From: an uncultured Sphingomonadaceae bacterium
GTDB lineage: Bacteria; Pseudomonadota; Alphaproteobacteria; Sphingomonadales; Sphingomonadaceae
Assembly: GCA_947499255.1 (NCBI GenBank)
Contig: CANMNF010000003.1
Span: forward strand, 186,001 to 250,000
Length of the DNA: 64,000 bases
Reading direction: 5' to 3'
In this document: in pieces, positions 10,195-20,024 of the stretch
Numbering within the stretch: the first letter of the stretch is position 1
How the letters are laid out: each line of letters starts with the position of its first letter
Notes under the pieces: model-generated
Databases searched by the model: none
What the model was told of the DNA's origin: nothing
Seen by the model: the letters and a program-made list of their open reading frames with translations, nothing else
Made by a program: the position numbers and the translations under genes

Positions 10195-10860
10195 TTACTG
10201 CGTTAAAGATTGCGCAGCAGAAAAGCCTACATTGACTTGCACGTCACCAAACCCGGCGGCTTGCAATGGCAAGGCAAGGTTGCCGCGCACCGCTTCGCGC
10301 GCGGCAGAGCGGGCCAGTTCCATCAGCGCGGGTTCTTTTGCCGCGTCCATCGCAAGGTCTTGGGCAAGCTGCGAGTTTTGGCGGGTCAGATCGTCCTGCG
10401 CTTCCCGCGTGATCCAGATGCCTTCGCGCAGATATTGCGCCCGCGTCTCATCCAGATTGGGCGCGGAGACGATAAGATCGGGCAGCGTCACACTGAGCGA
10501 ATTGGTGTCCGCATCCCACGCCATATCCTCTGCGGTAATGCGTGACATATCCAGCGTATATCGCACCGTAGCCGGGATCACAGCGACCTGGCGGCTTTGC
10601 ACAAGGTCGAAATACCGGCTGTCTTGCGCGGCGACAACGGGTGAGAGTTGCGCGGAAAACACCGTGAGCTCGTTCTGCTTTTCAAAAGCGGCAAGGCTGG
10701 TGGCAACCGGATCACCATAACCACGCGGTCCAAACGCTTCCCAGCCAAGCCACACAATCGCGCCCAGCAACACTGCCACCAATGCCCAAGGCGCACCGCG
10801 CAACCGCGCGGGCACACGGTTATGCTGGGTATCATCAGGATTGCTCACTAGGTCGACCAT
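10195..10860 (-). CDS. DUF4230-like membrane-anchored protein
   Basis: Single N-terminal TM; TVFSAQLSPVVAAQDSRYFDLVQSRQVAVIPATVRYTLDMSRI. Confidence 0.6.
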   Translation of the reverse strand: MVDLVSNPDDTQHNRVPARLRGAPWALVAVLLGAIVWLGWEAFGPRGYGDPVATSLAAFEKQNELTVFSAQLSPVVAAQDSRYFDLVQSRQVAVIPATVRYTLDMSRITAEDMAWDADTNSLSVTLPDLIVSAPNLDETRAQYLREGIWITREAQDDLTRQNSQLAQDLAMDAAKEPALMELARSAAREAVRGNLALPLQAAGFGDVQVNVGFSAAQSLTQ

Positions 10861-11714
10861 ATCTCTGCCTCACAGGCCACTTTGCCGCGCCGCTCCAGCT
10901 CCAGCATATGCGCCAAAACGCTCTGCGCAGCAGCGGGCCTAAGCTTCTCGTTCAAACCTTTATACATAATCGGGACCAGCGCCGCGATGCTGCGCGCCTC
11001 TTCGCCCAAAAGCCGCAAAATCTGCTTCTCGCGCATCCGGCGGTGGCCCATCATACCGCGCACCAATTGCTGCGGCTTTTCCACCGCTGGCCCATGGGCG
11101 GGATAATAGATGCGATCATCGCGGTTATAGAGCTTTTCAAGGCTCGCCATATAATCGGCCATATCGCCATCGGGCGGGACGACGACGCTGGTGGACCAGC
11201 CCATCACATGATCGCCGGTGAACAGCGCGCCGCTTTCTTCCAGCGCAAAGCACAGATGGTTGGAAGTGTGGCCGGGCGTCGCCACCGCACGCAATGTCCA
11301 ACCCTTGCCGGACATCGCTTCGCCATCATCCAGCACACGGTTGGGCGCGTACGTCTTGTCAAACGGTGCATCAATGCGCGGATGCGCGCTTTCCAGCACC
11401 AGCGGCGCACAGCCAACAATGGGTGCGTTCGTCGCGTGCGCCAAAGGGATGGCGGCGGGTGAGTGATCGCGGTGGGTATGGGTGCACATGATCGCGTTCA
11501 CCTGCGCATCGCCAATCGCGGCGGTGAGAGCGGCGAGATGCTGTGTCTCATCAGGGCCGGGATCAATCACGGCGAGCGATTGGGTGCTGCCCACCAGATA
11601 GGTCTGTGTGCCCGTAAAGGTAAAAGGTGAAGCATTGGGCGCGAGCACGCGGCGAACCAACGGCTCAATATGTTCCGCCGTTCCGGTCGGCCAGGGTTGC
11701 GGGGGGAGTGCCAT
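10848..11714 (-). CDS. MBL-fold metallo-hydrolase (LACTB2-like)
   Basis: CTHTHRDHSPAAIPLA, ATPGHTSNHLCF, LFTGDHVMGWSTS; start at MALPPQPWP. Confidence 0.85.
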   Translation of the reverse strand: MALPPQPWPTGTAEHIEPLVRRVLAPNASPFTFTGTQTYLVGSTQSLAVIDPGPDETQHLAALTAAIGDAQVNAIMCTHTHRDHSPAAIPLAHATNAPIVGCAPLVLESAHPRIDAPFDKTYAPNRVLDDGEAMSGKGWTLRAVATPGHTSNHLCFALEESGALFTGDHVMGWSTSVVVPPDGDMADYMASLEKLYNRDDRIYYPAHGPAVEKPQQLVRGMMGHRRMREKQILRLLGEEARSIAALVPIMYKGLNEKLRPAAAQSVLAHMLELERRGKVACEAEIWST

Positions 11715-11749
11715 GGTGGGCATATGGAGCGAAAGGAGACAGATTGCCA

Positions 11750-13225
11750 ATGGCCGATAAATTGATCCTGGTTCTGGATGAAGGCACCACCAGCACGCGC
11801 GCCATGTTGTTCACGCGCAAAGGCACGCCAATGGGCAGTGCGCAGGAGGAGTTGACGCAGCATTACCCGCAAGATGGCTGGGTTGAACATGATGCAGGCG
11901 AGATTTGGGACAAAACACTGCGCGCAGCCCGCGCAATGGTCGAGAAAGCGGGCGGGGCAGACAAAATCGCCGCGATAGGCATCACCAATCAGCGGGAAAC
12001 CGTGGTAGCCTGGGACCGTGAGACGGGCGAACCTTTGGCGCGCGCGATTGTGTGGCAGGATCGGCGCACGGCGGGCTTTTGCTCTGAATTGAAGAATGCT
12101 GGCCATGAGGCGTTGGTGCGCATGAAAACCGGCTTGCTGCTCGATCCGTATTTCTCGGGCACAAAGATGCGCTGGATGCTCGATCATGATGGCGAGGTCG
12201 CAGATGCGGCCGGGCGCGGCGCTTTGGCCTTTGGCACCGTTGAAAGCTGGCTGGTGTGGAAGCTGACCGGAGGTGGTGCGCATATTAGCGATGCGAGCAA
12301 TGCCAGCCGGACTTTGTTGATGGCTTTGGATGGCGCGGAATGGGATGCGAATTTGTGCGCCTTGTTGGGCGTGCCGCAAGACGCTTTGCCGCGCATTGTC
12401 GATAATGCCGGGGAGCTGGCACAGACTGCGCCGGAGCTGTTTGGCGGTACAATCCCCATTTGCGGGATGGCGGGCGATCAGCAAGCGGCTACCATCGGAC
12501 AAGGCTGCCTGTCCCCCGGCGAAACCAAAGCGACTTATGGCACCGGTGCTTTCATCCTGGCGAACTTTGGGGCGGATCTGCCAAAGCCGGAAAATCGCCT
12601 GCTCGGCACAGTGCTGCATCAACTGGATGGTCAGCGGCATTATGCGATTGAAGGTGCGGTGTTTGTGGCCGGGAGCTTGATCCAGTATTTGCGCGATACG
12701 CTGGGCCTGATTGATGATGCACAAGAGACAGAAGCGCTAGCCCGTTCTATCGATCATAGCGGCGGGGTTGTGATCGTGCCTGCGCTATCTGGCCTTGGCG
12801 CGCCGCATTGGTTGCCCGATGCGCGTGCCAGCATTTCGGGCCTCTCTTTTGCTTCGGGCAAAGCGCATATTGTGCGCGCTGCCTTAGAGGCGATGGCGCA
12901 CCAGACAGCGGACCTTGCGCAAGCTTTTGCCGATGATGACGTGGAGTGGACCCGGCTTAAAATTGATGGCGGGATGACGGCGAATAACTGGATGGCGCAG
13001 GATATTGCGGACTTTTTGCAGATCGAAGTGATCAGGCCGCAATTTGTTGAGACAACCGCGCTTGGCGCAGCGATGCTGGCTGCGGTGGGTTGCAGGATTT
13101 ACGCTGACTTGGATGCGGCGGCACAAGCGATGATTGGCGAGGTGGAAAGCTTCCAACCGGCCATGTCAGATTACGATCGCAACAGGCGCGACGTCCATTG
13201 GGCGCGCGCTATCGAAAAGCTTTAA
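11750..13225 (+). CDS. glpK: Glycerol kinase
   Basis: LILVLDEGTTSTRAMLF...GITNQRETVVAWDRETGEPLARAIVWQDRRT...MAGDQQAATIGQGC. Confidence 0.95.
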   Translation: MADKLILVLDEGTTSTRAMLFTRKGTPMGSAQEELTQHYPQDGWVEHDAGEIWDKTLRAARAMVEKAGGADKIAAIGITNQRETVVAWDRETGEPLARAIVWQDRRTAGFCSELKNAGHEALVRMKTGLLLDPYFSGTKMRWMLDHDGEVADAAGRGALAFGTVESWLVWKLTGGGAHISDASNASRTLLMALDGAEWDANLCALLGVPQDALPRIVDNAGELAQTAPELFGGTIPICGMAGDQQAATIGQGCLSPGETKATYGTGAFILANFGADLPKPENRLLGTVLHQLDGQRHYAIEGAVFVAGSLIQYLRDTLGLIDDAQETEALARSIDHSGGVVIVPALSGLGAPHWLPDARASISGLSFASGKAHIVRAALEAMAHQTADLAQAFADDDVEWTRLKIDGGMTANNWMAQDIADFLQIEVIRPQFVETTALGAAMLAAVGCRIYADLDAAAQAMIGEVESFQPAMSDYDRNRRDVHWARAIEKL

Positions 13226-13719
13226 CGCTGCATCGCCAACCGCGTGCCGAGCCGTTCGCGCAGGCGATGCACTGCGCTTGGCTCCATCGCAAAGTGATCA
13301 CGCCAAGCCCGGTCAAGCCGCGCAATGCGTGCATGCAGCGCGCGCGATTTGCGCACAATCTGCTGCAAATCGATCGGCAGCATCAACAATTGTTCTGCGT
13401 GTCCTGCTGGTTGGGCAGGGGGCAATCGGCCATGGCGGCGCAATTGAAACTCGCTCATATCGCCAGCCAGATAAGCGCGGTGGTTGAGCAGCCATGCCAG
13501 CGAATGCATCAGCAAAGTGGTGGTGCGCAAAGCTTCACATGACAATGCGATGCGTGCGGGCGAGGCATCTTCGGCATAACTTTCCGAAACTGGCGTGTTG
13601 TCAAAGCCCAGCCGCGCCTCCTCCGCCAGAAGCAGAGCTTCATCATAGAGCGCGTCAACAATGGCAGAAGTTATGGAAGAAGGCGTAGGCATCAGATCTA
13701 TGGCGCTAGACCCGCGCAC
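13222..13719 (-). CDS. DUF1465-like hypothetical protein
   Basis: ALYDEALLLAEEARLGFD...LSCEALRTTTLLMHSLAWLLNHRAY; coding-like, compact gene context. Confidence 0.55.
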   Translation of the reverse strand: MRGSSAIDLMPTPSSITSAIVDALYDEALLLAEEARLGFDNTPVSESYAEDASPARIALSCEALRTTTLLMHSLAWLLNHRAYLAGDMSEFQLRRHGRLPPAQPAGHAEQLLMLPIDLQQIVRKSRALHARIARLDRAWRDHFAMEPSAVHRLRERLGTRLAMQR

Positions 13720-13834
13720 CCGGTGTGACCAGAGCCGCTTAGTTAATTTCCCTCATCAATGTTGCTTTGTCCCGATCAGACACGTGTGCGCCATTGCGGA
13801 TTGTGCCCCAATGATGGCTGGCAAAGATGCGCAA

Positions 13835-14032
13835 TCAGGCGATGATATCTGGCGTGAGATAATCCTCGATCTGTGAAACCTGATCTTTCAAACGCAGCTT
13901 GCGCTTTTTTAATCGGGCGACCTGCAATTGATCCGGCCCACCAGCGTCCGTGAGCGCGGCAATCGCTGCATCAAGATCGCGATGTTCGATCTTTAGCGCT
14001 TGAAGGCGTTTGCGCATTTCATCTTCGGTCAT
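13835..14032 (-). CDS. YdcH/DUF465-family small protein
   Basis: RLQALKIEHRDLDAAIAAL...QLQVARLKKRKLRLKDQVSQIEDYL. Confidence 0.75.
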   Translation of the reverse strand: MTEDEMRKRLQALKIEHRDLDAAIAALTDAGGPDQLQVARLKKRKLRLKDQVSQIEDYLTPDIIA

Positions 14033-14229
14033 GATGGGGCCCGGATCTTCATTGGGGCGTTAATTGCGCGTTTCGCCGTGATTGGCCACCATTATGTCGT
14101 GCTACGCAATTGCCGGATTTGGAAAGTTATGTTTTGATGACAATTGCGCGGCGATAGTCGCATTGGCGAGTCGTCGCGGAGCCTAGGATGGGCCGAGCGA
14201 ACTTGGCCAATGATGATAGGAGCACGCAG

Positions 14230-14385
14230 ATGGAATCTACGCATGAAAGCGCCCTGCAAACCAAGCATGAAGGGCTGGATCGTCGGTTAAAAGCGGAACT
14301 GAACCGACCCTCTCCTGACCTCACGAAAATCCAGACACTCAAAAAGATGAAACTGCGCATCAAGGAAGAGTTGCAGCACATTTAA
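14230..14385 (+). CDS. YdcH/DUF465-family small protein (paralogue)
   Basis: MESTHESALQTKHEGLDRRLKAEL...LTKIQTLKKMKLRIKEELQHI; AGGAG 8 nt upstream. Confidence 0.7.
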   Translation: MESTHESALQTKHEGLDRRLKAELNRPSPDLTKIQTLKKMKLRIKEELQHI

Positions 14386-14391
14386 TCGCCG

Positions 14392-14454
14392 CATGGGCGG
14401 AGGGAGCCGGATTGGCGTATCCATCGAAATGGCGTCAATCCGGCATTGCCCATG
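14392..14454 (+). other. Nested inverted repeats forming a long hairpin (putative structured RNA or terminator)
   Basis: CATGGGC ... GCCGGATTGGCG TAT CCAT CGAA ATGG CGTCAATCCGGC ... GCCCATG, between DUF465 gene and ptsP. Confidence 0.4.
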
Positions 14455-14490
14455 ATTTGCAAACATATTCCTGTGCTATAGGCGGTAGCC

Positions 14491-16764
14491 ATGCCGACCG
14501 CCGCTAACTCTGCACGTACGATTCTTACCAGCCTGCATGAGGTTATGGCAGCGCGTACTCATGCGCAGGCCAAGCTTAATCAGGTTGTCGAAACGATCGG
14601 CGAAGCTCTCGATAGCGAGGTGTGTTCGATTTATTTGCTGCGCGGCGGAATGCTGGAACTGTATGCCACGCGCGGGCTTAATCAGGCCGCTGTGCACGTC
14701 ACCCGGTTGGGCGTTGGCGAAGGGCTGACAGGCACGATTGCGCAGAATATCGAAACGCTGAACCTTGATGAAGCGGCCAAGCATCCAGAATTCCAGTTCC
14801 GCCCGGAAACAGGTGAAGACAAATTCCACAGCTTTGCCGGCGTGCCTATTGTTCGGCGCGAACGTGCAGTGGGCGTTCTTGCGGTGCAGCATGTTGATCC
14901 GCGCCGCTATGAAGATGTTGAAATCGAAGCGCTGCAAACCACCGCGATGGTGCTCGCTGAACTGATCCACAATGCCGAATTGGTGGATGCCGAAGAACTT
15001 GATCGCCTGCCCGAAGCGCAATCAGGTCAGCTGGTTATTGATGGGATGGAGCTGGTCAAAGGCTTGGCCAGTGGCAATGCGGTTTTCCATCAGCCGCGTA
15101 TCCAGATCGAACAGACCGTTGCCGAAGATATCGAAGCCGAGCGCCAGCGCGTCTATCTCGCCTTTGACCGGATGCGCGAGCAGATCGATCATATGACCGG
15201 GCAAGCCGATTTTGGCGTGGGCGGAGAGCATGAAACCGTGCTCGCAACCTATAAGATGTTTGCTTATGACGAAGGCTGGTCGCGCCGCATCAACGAAGCG
15301 ATTGATTCAGGCCTTACCGCCGAAGCCGCGATTGAACGTGTGCAACAACATACACGTATGCGCATGCGCGAGATTTCCGATCCGTTATTGCAAGACCGGA
15401 TGCACGATCTTGAAGATCTGTCCAACCGCCTGATCCGCATCGTTTCTGGCCAATTGGGCACAGCTGCACAAACTGGCCTGCGCGGCGATTCCATTTTGCT
15501 GGCGAAAAATCTCGGCCCGGCTGAGCTGCTTGAATATGACAAGCGCCGATTGAAAGGCGTGGTGTTGGAAGAAGGCTCTGCCACCGCGCATGTGGTGATT
15601 GTGGCGCGCGCCATGGGTATTCCTGTGGTGGGCCGGGTGCGCAATGTTCGCGGGCTGGTGCGCGAAGGCGATCACATGCTGCTCGATGGCGATGGTGCCA
15701 GTGTAACCGTGCGCCCGGCGCAAGGACAAATCAGCGCGTTCGAAGCGCGCTTTGCCCGCAATAAGGAAAAGCAGGCAGGCTATGCCAAGCTGCGCGATGT
15801 CGAACCGATCACGCGCGATGGGCAACGCATTGAAGTGATGATGAATGCAGGCCTGCGCGATGATGTTGGCATGGTCAGCGTGACGGGCGCGGATGGCATT
15901 GGTTTGTATCGCACCGAATTTCAGTTCCTCGTCTCCGCCGCTTTGCCCGCGCGCGAGCGGCAGATGCGCCTGTATCGCGAAGTGTTGGACGCAGCAGCTG
16001 GCAAGAAAGTGATCTTCCGCACGGTCGATATTGGCGGCGACAAATCGCTGCCATATCTCGTGAATGAAACAGGGCGTGAGGATGAAAATCCCGCCATGGG
16101 CTGGCGCGCATTGCGCTTGGCGCTGGAACGCGAAGGCTTGTTAAAAGCGCAAGCGCGCGCACTGCTCGAAGGGGCGGCGGGCCGCGAATTGAATGTGATG
16201 TTCCCCATGGTGAGCGAACCGTGGGAATTCGATGCGGCGAAAGAGGTGTTCGACAAACAGCTCAAATATCTGCGCCAACGCAAGCATCAATTGCCAACAT
16301 CGATCCGGTATGGCGTGATGTTGGAAGTGCCATCCTTGGCCGAAACGCTCGATCTGTTGATGGAACGGGTGTCCTTCATCTCCATCGGCACCAATGATCT
16401 GACGCAGTTTCTGTTCGCAGCGGACCGCGCCAACCCGATGCTGGCATCGCGCTATGACTGGTTGAGCATATCGATCATGCGGTTCTTATCGCGCGTCACA
16501 AAAGGCGTTGAAGGGCATAAGGTTGATCTGGGCGTATGCGGTGAAATGGGCGGACGCCGGTTGGAGGCGCTGGCTTTGATCGGCCTTGGCATCAGGCGCT
16601 TGTCCATCACGCCCGCTGCCGTCGCGCCGATCAAGGAGCTGGTGTGCAACGTGGATACCGCTGACATCACCGCCGCAATGGATGGCTGGCTGGCCAATCC
16701 GCCGGTAAGTTTGCGCAAAACATTGCAGGAATGGGCGCAAGCACGCGGAATTGAGACTGATTAG
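14491..16764 (+). CDS. ptsP: Phosphoenolpyruvate--protein phosphotransferase PtsP (EI-Ntr, N-terminal GAF)
   Basis: GAF domain, then LEEGSATAHVVIVARAMGIPVVGRV, GIGLYRTEFQFL, RTVDIGGDKSLPYL, SIGTNDLTQFLFAADR, GVCGEMGG. Confidence 0.95.
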   Translation: MPTAANSARTILTSLHEVMAARTHAQAKLNQVVETIGEALDSEVCSIYLLRGGMLELYATRGLNQAAVHVTRLGVGEGLTGTIAQNIETLNLDEAAKHPEFQFRPETGEDKFHSFAGVPIVRRERAVGVLAVQHVDPRRYEDVEIEALQTTAMVLAELIHNAELVDAEELDRLPEAQSGQLVIDGMELVKGLASGNAVFHQPRIQIEQTVAEDIEAERQRVYLAFDRMREQIDHMTGQADFGVGGEHETVLATYKMFAYDEGWSRRINEAIDSGLTAEAAIERVQQHTRMRMREISDPLLQDRMHDLEDLSNRLIRIVSGQLGTAAQTGLRGDSILLAKNLGPAELLEYDKRRLKGVVLEEGSATAHVVIVARAMGIPVVGRVRNVRGLVREGDHMLLDGDGASVTVRPAQGQISAFEARFARNKEKQAGYAKLRDVEPITRDGQRIEVMMNAGLRDDVGMVSVTGADGIGLYRTEFQFLVSAALPARERQMRLYREVLDAAAGKKVIFRTVDIGGDKSLPYLVNETGREDENPAMGWRALRLALEREGLLKAQARALLEGAAGRELNVMFPMVSEPWEFDAAKEVFDKQLKYLRQRKHQLPTSIRYGVMLEVPSLAETLDLLMERVSFISIGTNDLTQFLFAADRANPMLASRYDWLSISIMRFLSRVTKGVEGHKVDLGVCGEMGGRRLEALALIGLGIRRLSITPAAVAPIKELVCNVDTADITAAMDGWLANPPVSLRKTLQEWAQARGIETD

Positions 16765-16873
16765 GCCAAAGCCCGGCACAAAGCTTTGAGAACCCCTTGA
16801 CTTGCAGCCTTGGCGCAATGCAACAAGCGGCTACAGGATCGCATGTAGGCTTCGATCTTGTGCCGGAGCAACG

Positions 16874-17992
16874 ATGTCCGAGGAAATTAAAGAGGTCGCA
16901 GCAGGCGCGCCCGAACCGGGCGTGGGCGAAATATTGCGTGCGGCCCGTGAGGCAAAGGGCCTCTCTCTCGAACAAGTCGCATCTGAAACACGCATCTCCA
17001 TGCGGCATTTGCAACAGATCGAAGCGGGGTCTTTTGAAGGCTTGCCGGGGCGCACCTATGCTGTGGGATTCGCCAAGAGCTTTGCCAAGACGGTGGGCCT
17101 CAATCAAAATGAGATCGCTGATAAGGTCCGTGCTGAGATGGAGCTGGAGCCGATTTCCACCCCGGTCAGTTCTGATTTTGAACCCGGCGATGCCTCACGC
17201 GGGCCAAGCGGGCGGTTGGTGTGGTTCTCGCTGTTTGCTGTCGTGCTGCTTTTGGCGGGATTGTTCTTTGCCGGACAACATGTCTTTGGCGGCGATGTTG
17301 AATGGGACCCGATGGTTGAGGATTCGCCCTCCGGTGAAGAGATAATCGCCGCCGATGATGACGCGGATGACGTGGCCATATCGGATGCATCTGGATCAGT
17401 TGTGTTCACCGCGCAGGACGCTGTCTGGGTCCGCTTTACTGACGCGGCCGGATTGGTGCTGATGGAAAGCGAAATGGCGGCGGGCGAAAGCTTTGCGGTT
17501 CCCAGCGATGCAGATGGGCCGTTGTTGATCACCGGGCGGCCTGATCTGTTGGAAATCACCATTGGCGGACAAAGCGTGCCCAAGCTGTCCAATGAACCTG
17601 AAACGATAGTGGATGTGCCGGTAAGCGCGGCGGCATTGCTGGCCCGCGATGCACAAACATTGCCAGAGCAGGTCGAAGTGGACACGGATGCAACGCCGAG
17701 TGCACCACGCACAAGCCAACCAACACCCGCCGCTTCGCCAAGTGCAGCCCCTGCGCGATCAACGCGCGATGCTGGCGCGGATGCCGGAGCCAGGGCAGGT
17801 GCCCGTGCCGGTGCGGATGCGGGAACTGAAACGCCAGCTGCACGGCCTCAGCCAAGTTTCGTATCGGAGCCGGTTGTGCAGGAATTGGATCCCACGCCGC
17901 AGCCTCAACAGCCAGTGCCAGATAGCGATGCAAATTCAGATCAGGAAGCGGCCGAAGAGCCATCGGACGAAGAGACAACCCAAACCCCATAA
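16874..17992 (+). CDS. RodZ-like helix-turn-helix membrane protein (DUF4115)
   Basis: VGEILRAAREAKGLSLEQVASETRISMRHLQQIEAGSFEGLPGRTYAVGFAKSFAKTVGL; TM; AQDAVWVRFTDAAGLVLMESEMAAGESFAVP; low-complexity tail. Confidence 0.8.
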   Translation: MSEEIKEVAAGAPEPGVGEILRAAREAKGLSLEQVASETRISMRHLQQIEAGSFEGLPGRTYAVGFAKSFAKTVGLNQNEIADKVRAEMELEPISTPVSSDFEPGDASRGPSGRLVWFSLFAVVLLLAGLFFAGQHVFGGDVEWDPMVEDSPSGEEIIAADDDADDVAISDASGSVVFTAQDAVWVRFTDAAGLVLMESEMAAGESFAVPSDADGPLLITGRPDLLEITIGGQSVPKLSNEPETIVDVPVSAAALLARDAQTLPEQVEVDTDATPSAPRTSQPTPAASPSAAPARSTRDAGADAGARAGARAGADAGTETPAARPQPSFVSEPVVQELDPTPQPQQPVPDSDANSDQEAAEEPSDEETTQTP

Positions 17993-18115
17993 CAATATTA
18001 TAACGAGCCGGGGATTAGAGGGCTTGTACGGGCTGTCTCTCCAGCGTTAATCGTCTATCTCACTGCGCACTGCCATAAGGGCGGCTTACAAAGTGATGAC
18101 GGAGGAATTCTGGGA

Positions 18116-19051
18116 ATGAAACGGGCGATCCTATCAGCAGGTCTGGCAGCGATAATGGCAGGGACCATGCCTATGCCCGCACAGGCACAAAGCATTGATG
18201 CCCGGCTGGAGCGTATCGAAACGCAGCTGCGCGCTGTCCAAAGGCAGGTGTTCCCTGGCGGCGATCAACGTTTTTTCGAACCGGAAATTACTGCGCAACA
18301 ACCAGTTGTGGAGCGTCAGACACCCGGCGTGACGGGAAGTGCTTTAACCGATGTGCTCAACCGGCTTTCCGCAATCGAAGGACAATTGGCGCGCCTGACC
18401 GCCGCCAGCGAAGTCAGCGAAAACGCCATGATGGGTCTTGAAACCCGTCTGGCGGCGTTGGAAATGGCGGCGCAGGGACCAGCAATTGCCGCCACGGCTG
18501 AAACTGTACCAGCACCTGCGCGGCCCACTGGCGTTATTCCGGTGCCCGGCGCGCAGGAAACCGCCGAAATCGCGGTGGAAGAAGAACTCCCACCAGCTGC
18601 CAGCGGGCCAACATCTGCGCGCATTGCTGCGGTTGAAGCGATTGCCAAGCCCGCTTCAGGCGATGCGGGCGAGGACGAATATGTCTATGGCTTCCGCTTG
18701 TGGGATGCCGGGTTCTATCCCGAAGCGCAGCAACAACTGGCGTTGTTCGTTGATCGCTACTCCAATCACAGCCGCATCAGCCGTGGCCGCAATTTGTTGG
18801 GCCGCGCGTTCCTTGACGCAGGCGAACCGCGCGAAGCTGCCACCCATTTCTTCGACAATTACCGCGCCGATCCGCAAGCAGACCGGGCACCTGACAGTCT
18901 GCTTTATCTGGCAGAATCGATGCTGGCTCTTGGCGATACCGGCCGCACCTGCCGCGCATTGGCAGAGTTTGGCGATGTCTATCCCGCGCTCGCGGTAGGT
19001 CGATTGCAGGGGCAATATGATGGGCTCTTCAGCCGGGTCGACTGCGAGTGA
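18116..19051 (+). CDS. Tol-Pal system YbgF/CpoB-like TPR periplasmic protein
   Basis: Signal peptide, coiled coil, YVYGFRLWDAGFYPEAQQQLALFVDRYSNHSRISRGRNLLGRAFLDAGEPREAATHFFDNYRADPQADRAPDSLLYLAESML. Confidence 0.75.
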   Translation: MKRAILSAGLAAIMAGTMPMPAQAQSIDARLERIETQLRAVQRQVFPGGDQRFFEPEITAQQPVVERQTPGVTGSALTDVLNRLSAIEGQLARLTAASEVSENAMMGLETRLAALEMAAQGPAIAATAETVPAPARPTGVIPVPGAQETAEIAVEEELPPAASGPTSARIAAVEAIAKPASGDAGEDEYVYGFRLWDAGFYPEAQQQLALFVDRYSNHSRISRGRNLLGRAFLDAGEPREAATHFFDNYRADPQADRAPDSLLYLAESMLALGDTGRTCRALAEFGDVYPALAVGRLQGQYDGLFSRVDCE

Positions 19052-20024
19052 TGCAGACCTGATCCAGCGCTTTAAACAGGCGCTGGACCGGGTAAATCCG
19101 CACGCGCAGCGCATTGGGCTGGCCGTATCGGGCGGGCCGGATTCGATGGCGATGTTGCTGCTGGCACATGAAGCCATTCCGGGCAGATTTGACGTGGCAA
19201 GTGTCGATCATGGTCTCAGACCAGAAGCGCGCGAGGAATGCGGTTTGGTCGAAGCAGCTTGTGCACAGCGGGGAATTTCCTGCGATGTGCTGCGCGTTAA
19301 GGTTGGCGCAGGCAATGTGCAGTCCCGTGCGCGATATGCACGGTATAACGCGCTTGGTAGATGGGCGACCGCTCAAAAACTTGGCGCAGTTGCCACTGCG
19401 CATCATGCTGATGATCAGGCCGAAACGGTTTTGATGCGCCTTAATCGGGCCAGCGGGATTGATGGGCTTTCAGGTATTCTTGAGCGGATTGAAATGCCCT
19501 ATGACGGTTTCGGGCCTGGAACCGCTTTTCAAATTGTCAGGCCGTTATTGGGATTTCGCCGTAGTGAGTTGACCGATATCGTTGCTACCAAAGGCGTGCG
19601 TGTTGCCCATGATCCATCGAATGATGATGTCTCTTATGACCGCGTTCGTATGCGCAACGCCCTCAAAAAAGCAGATTGGCTGGACCCGGCAGCCATCGCT
19701 GCCTCCGCGCAGCATCTCGAAGAAGCCCGCACAGCTTTGAACCACGCCTTTCAGGATTATTATAAGGCCAATATCAGGCGAGCTGAGCACGGTGGCGAAG
19801 TGGATGTCTGGTTGAAAATTCCGACAGAAACGCCGCGATATTTTGTGCGAGAGGCGGTTGATCGCGCGGTGCGGAACGTTGGCGGCGATCCGCGAGGCGG
19901 GGACGTTGCGCGGCTTGTCGATCTTTTGCAAAACGCAAAAGGGGGCAATATTGCGGGCGTTTTGGCTACAGTTGAAGGCGACGAATGGTGCTTTCGCCGT
20001 GAACCTGCACGCAACACCGGTTGA
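19017..20024 (+). CDS. tilS: tRNA(Ile)-lysidine synthase
   Basis: IGLAVSGGPDSMAMLLLAHEA (PP-loop), ARYARYNALGRWA, TAHHADDQAETVLMRLNRASGIDGLSG. Confidence 0.92.
   Translation: MMGSSAGSTASDADLIQRFKQALDRVNPHAQRIGLAVSGGPDSMAMLLLAHEAIPGRFDVASVDHGLRPEAREECGLVEAACAQRGISCDVLRVKVGAGNVQSRARYARYNALGRWATAQKLGAVATAHHADDQAETVLMRLNRASGIDGLSGILERIEMPYDGFGPGTAFQIVRPLLGFRRSELTDIVATKGVRVAHDPSNDDVSYDRVRMRNALKKADWLDPAAIAASAQHLEEARTALNHAFQDYYKANIRRAEHGGEVDVWLKIPTETPRYFVREAVDRAVRNVGGDPRGGDVARLVDLLQNAKGGNIAGVLATVEGDEWCFRREPARNTG

Noticed and set aside
11567-12724. 385-aa ORF antisense to glpK
   Set aside because: Mirror ORF of a high-GC coding gene; glpK on the other strand is unambiguous.
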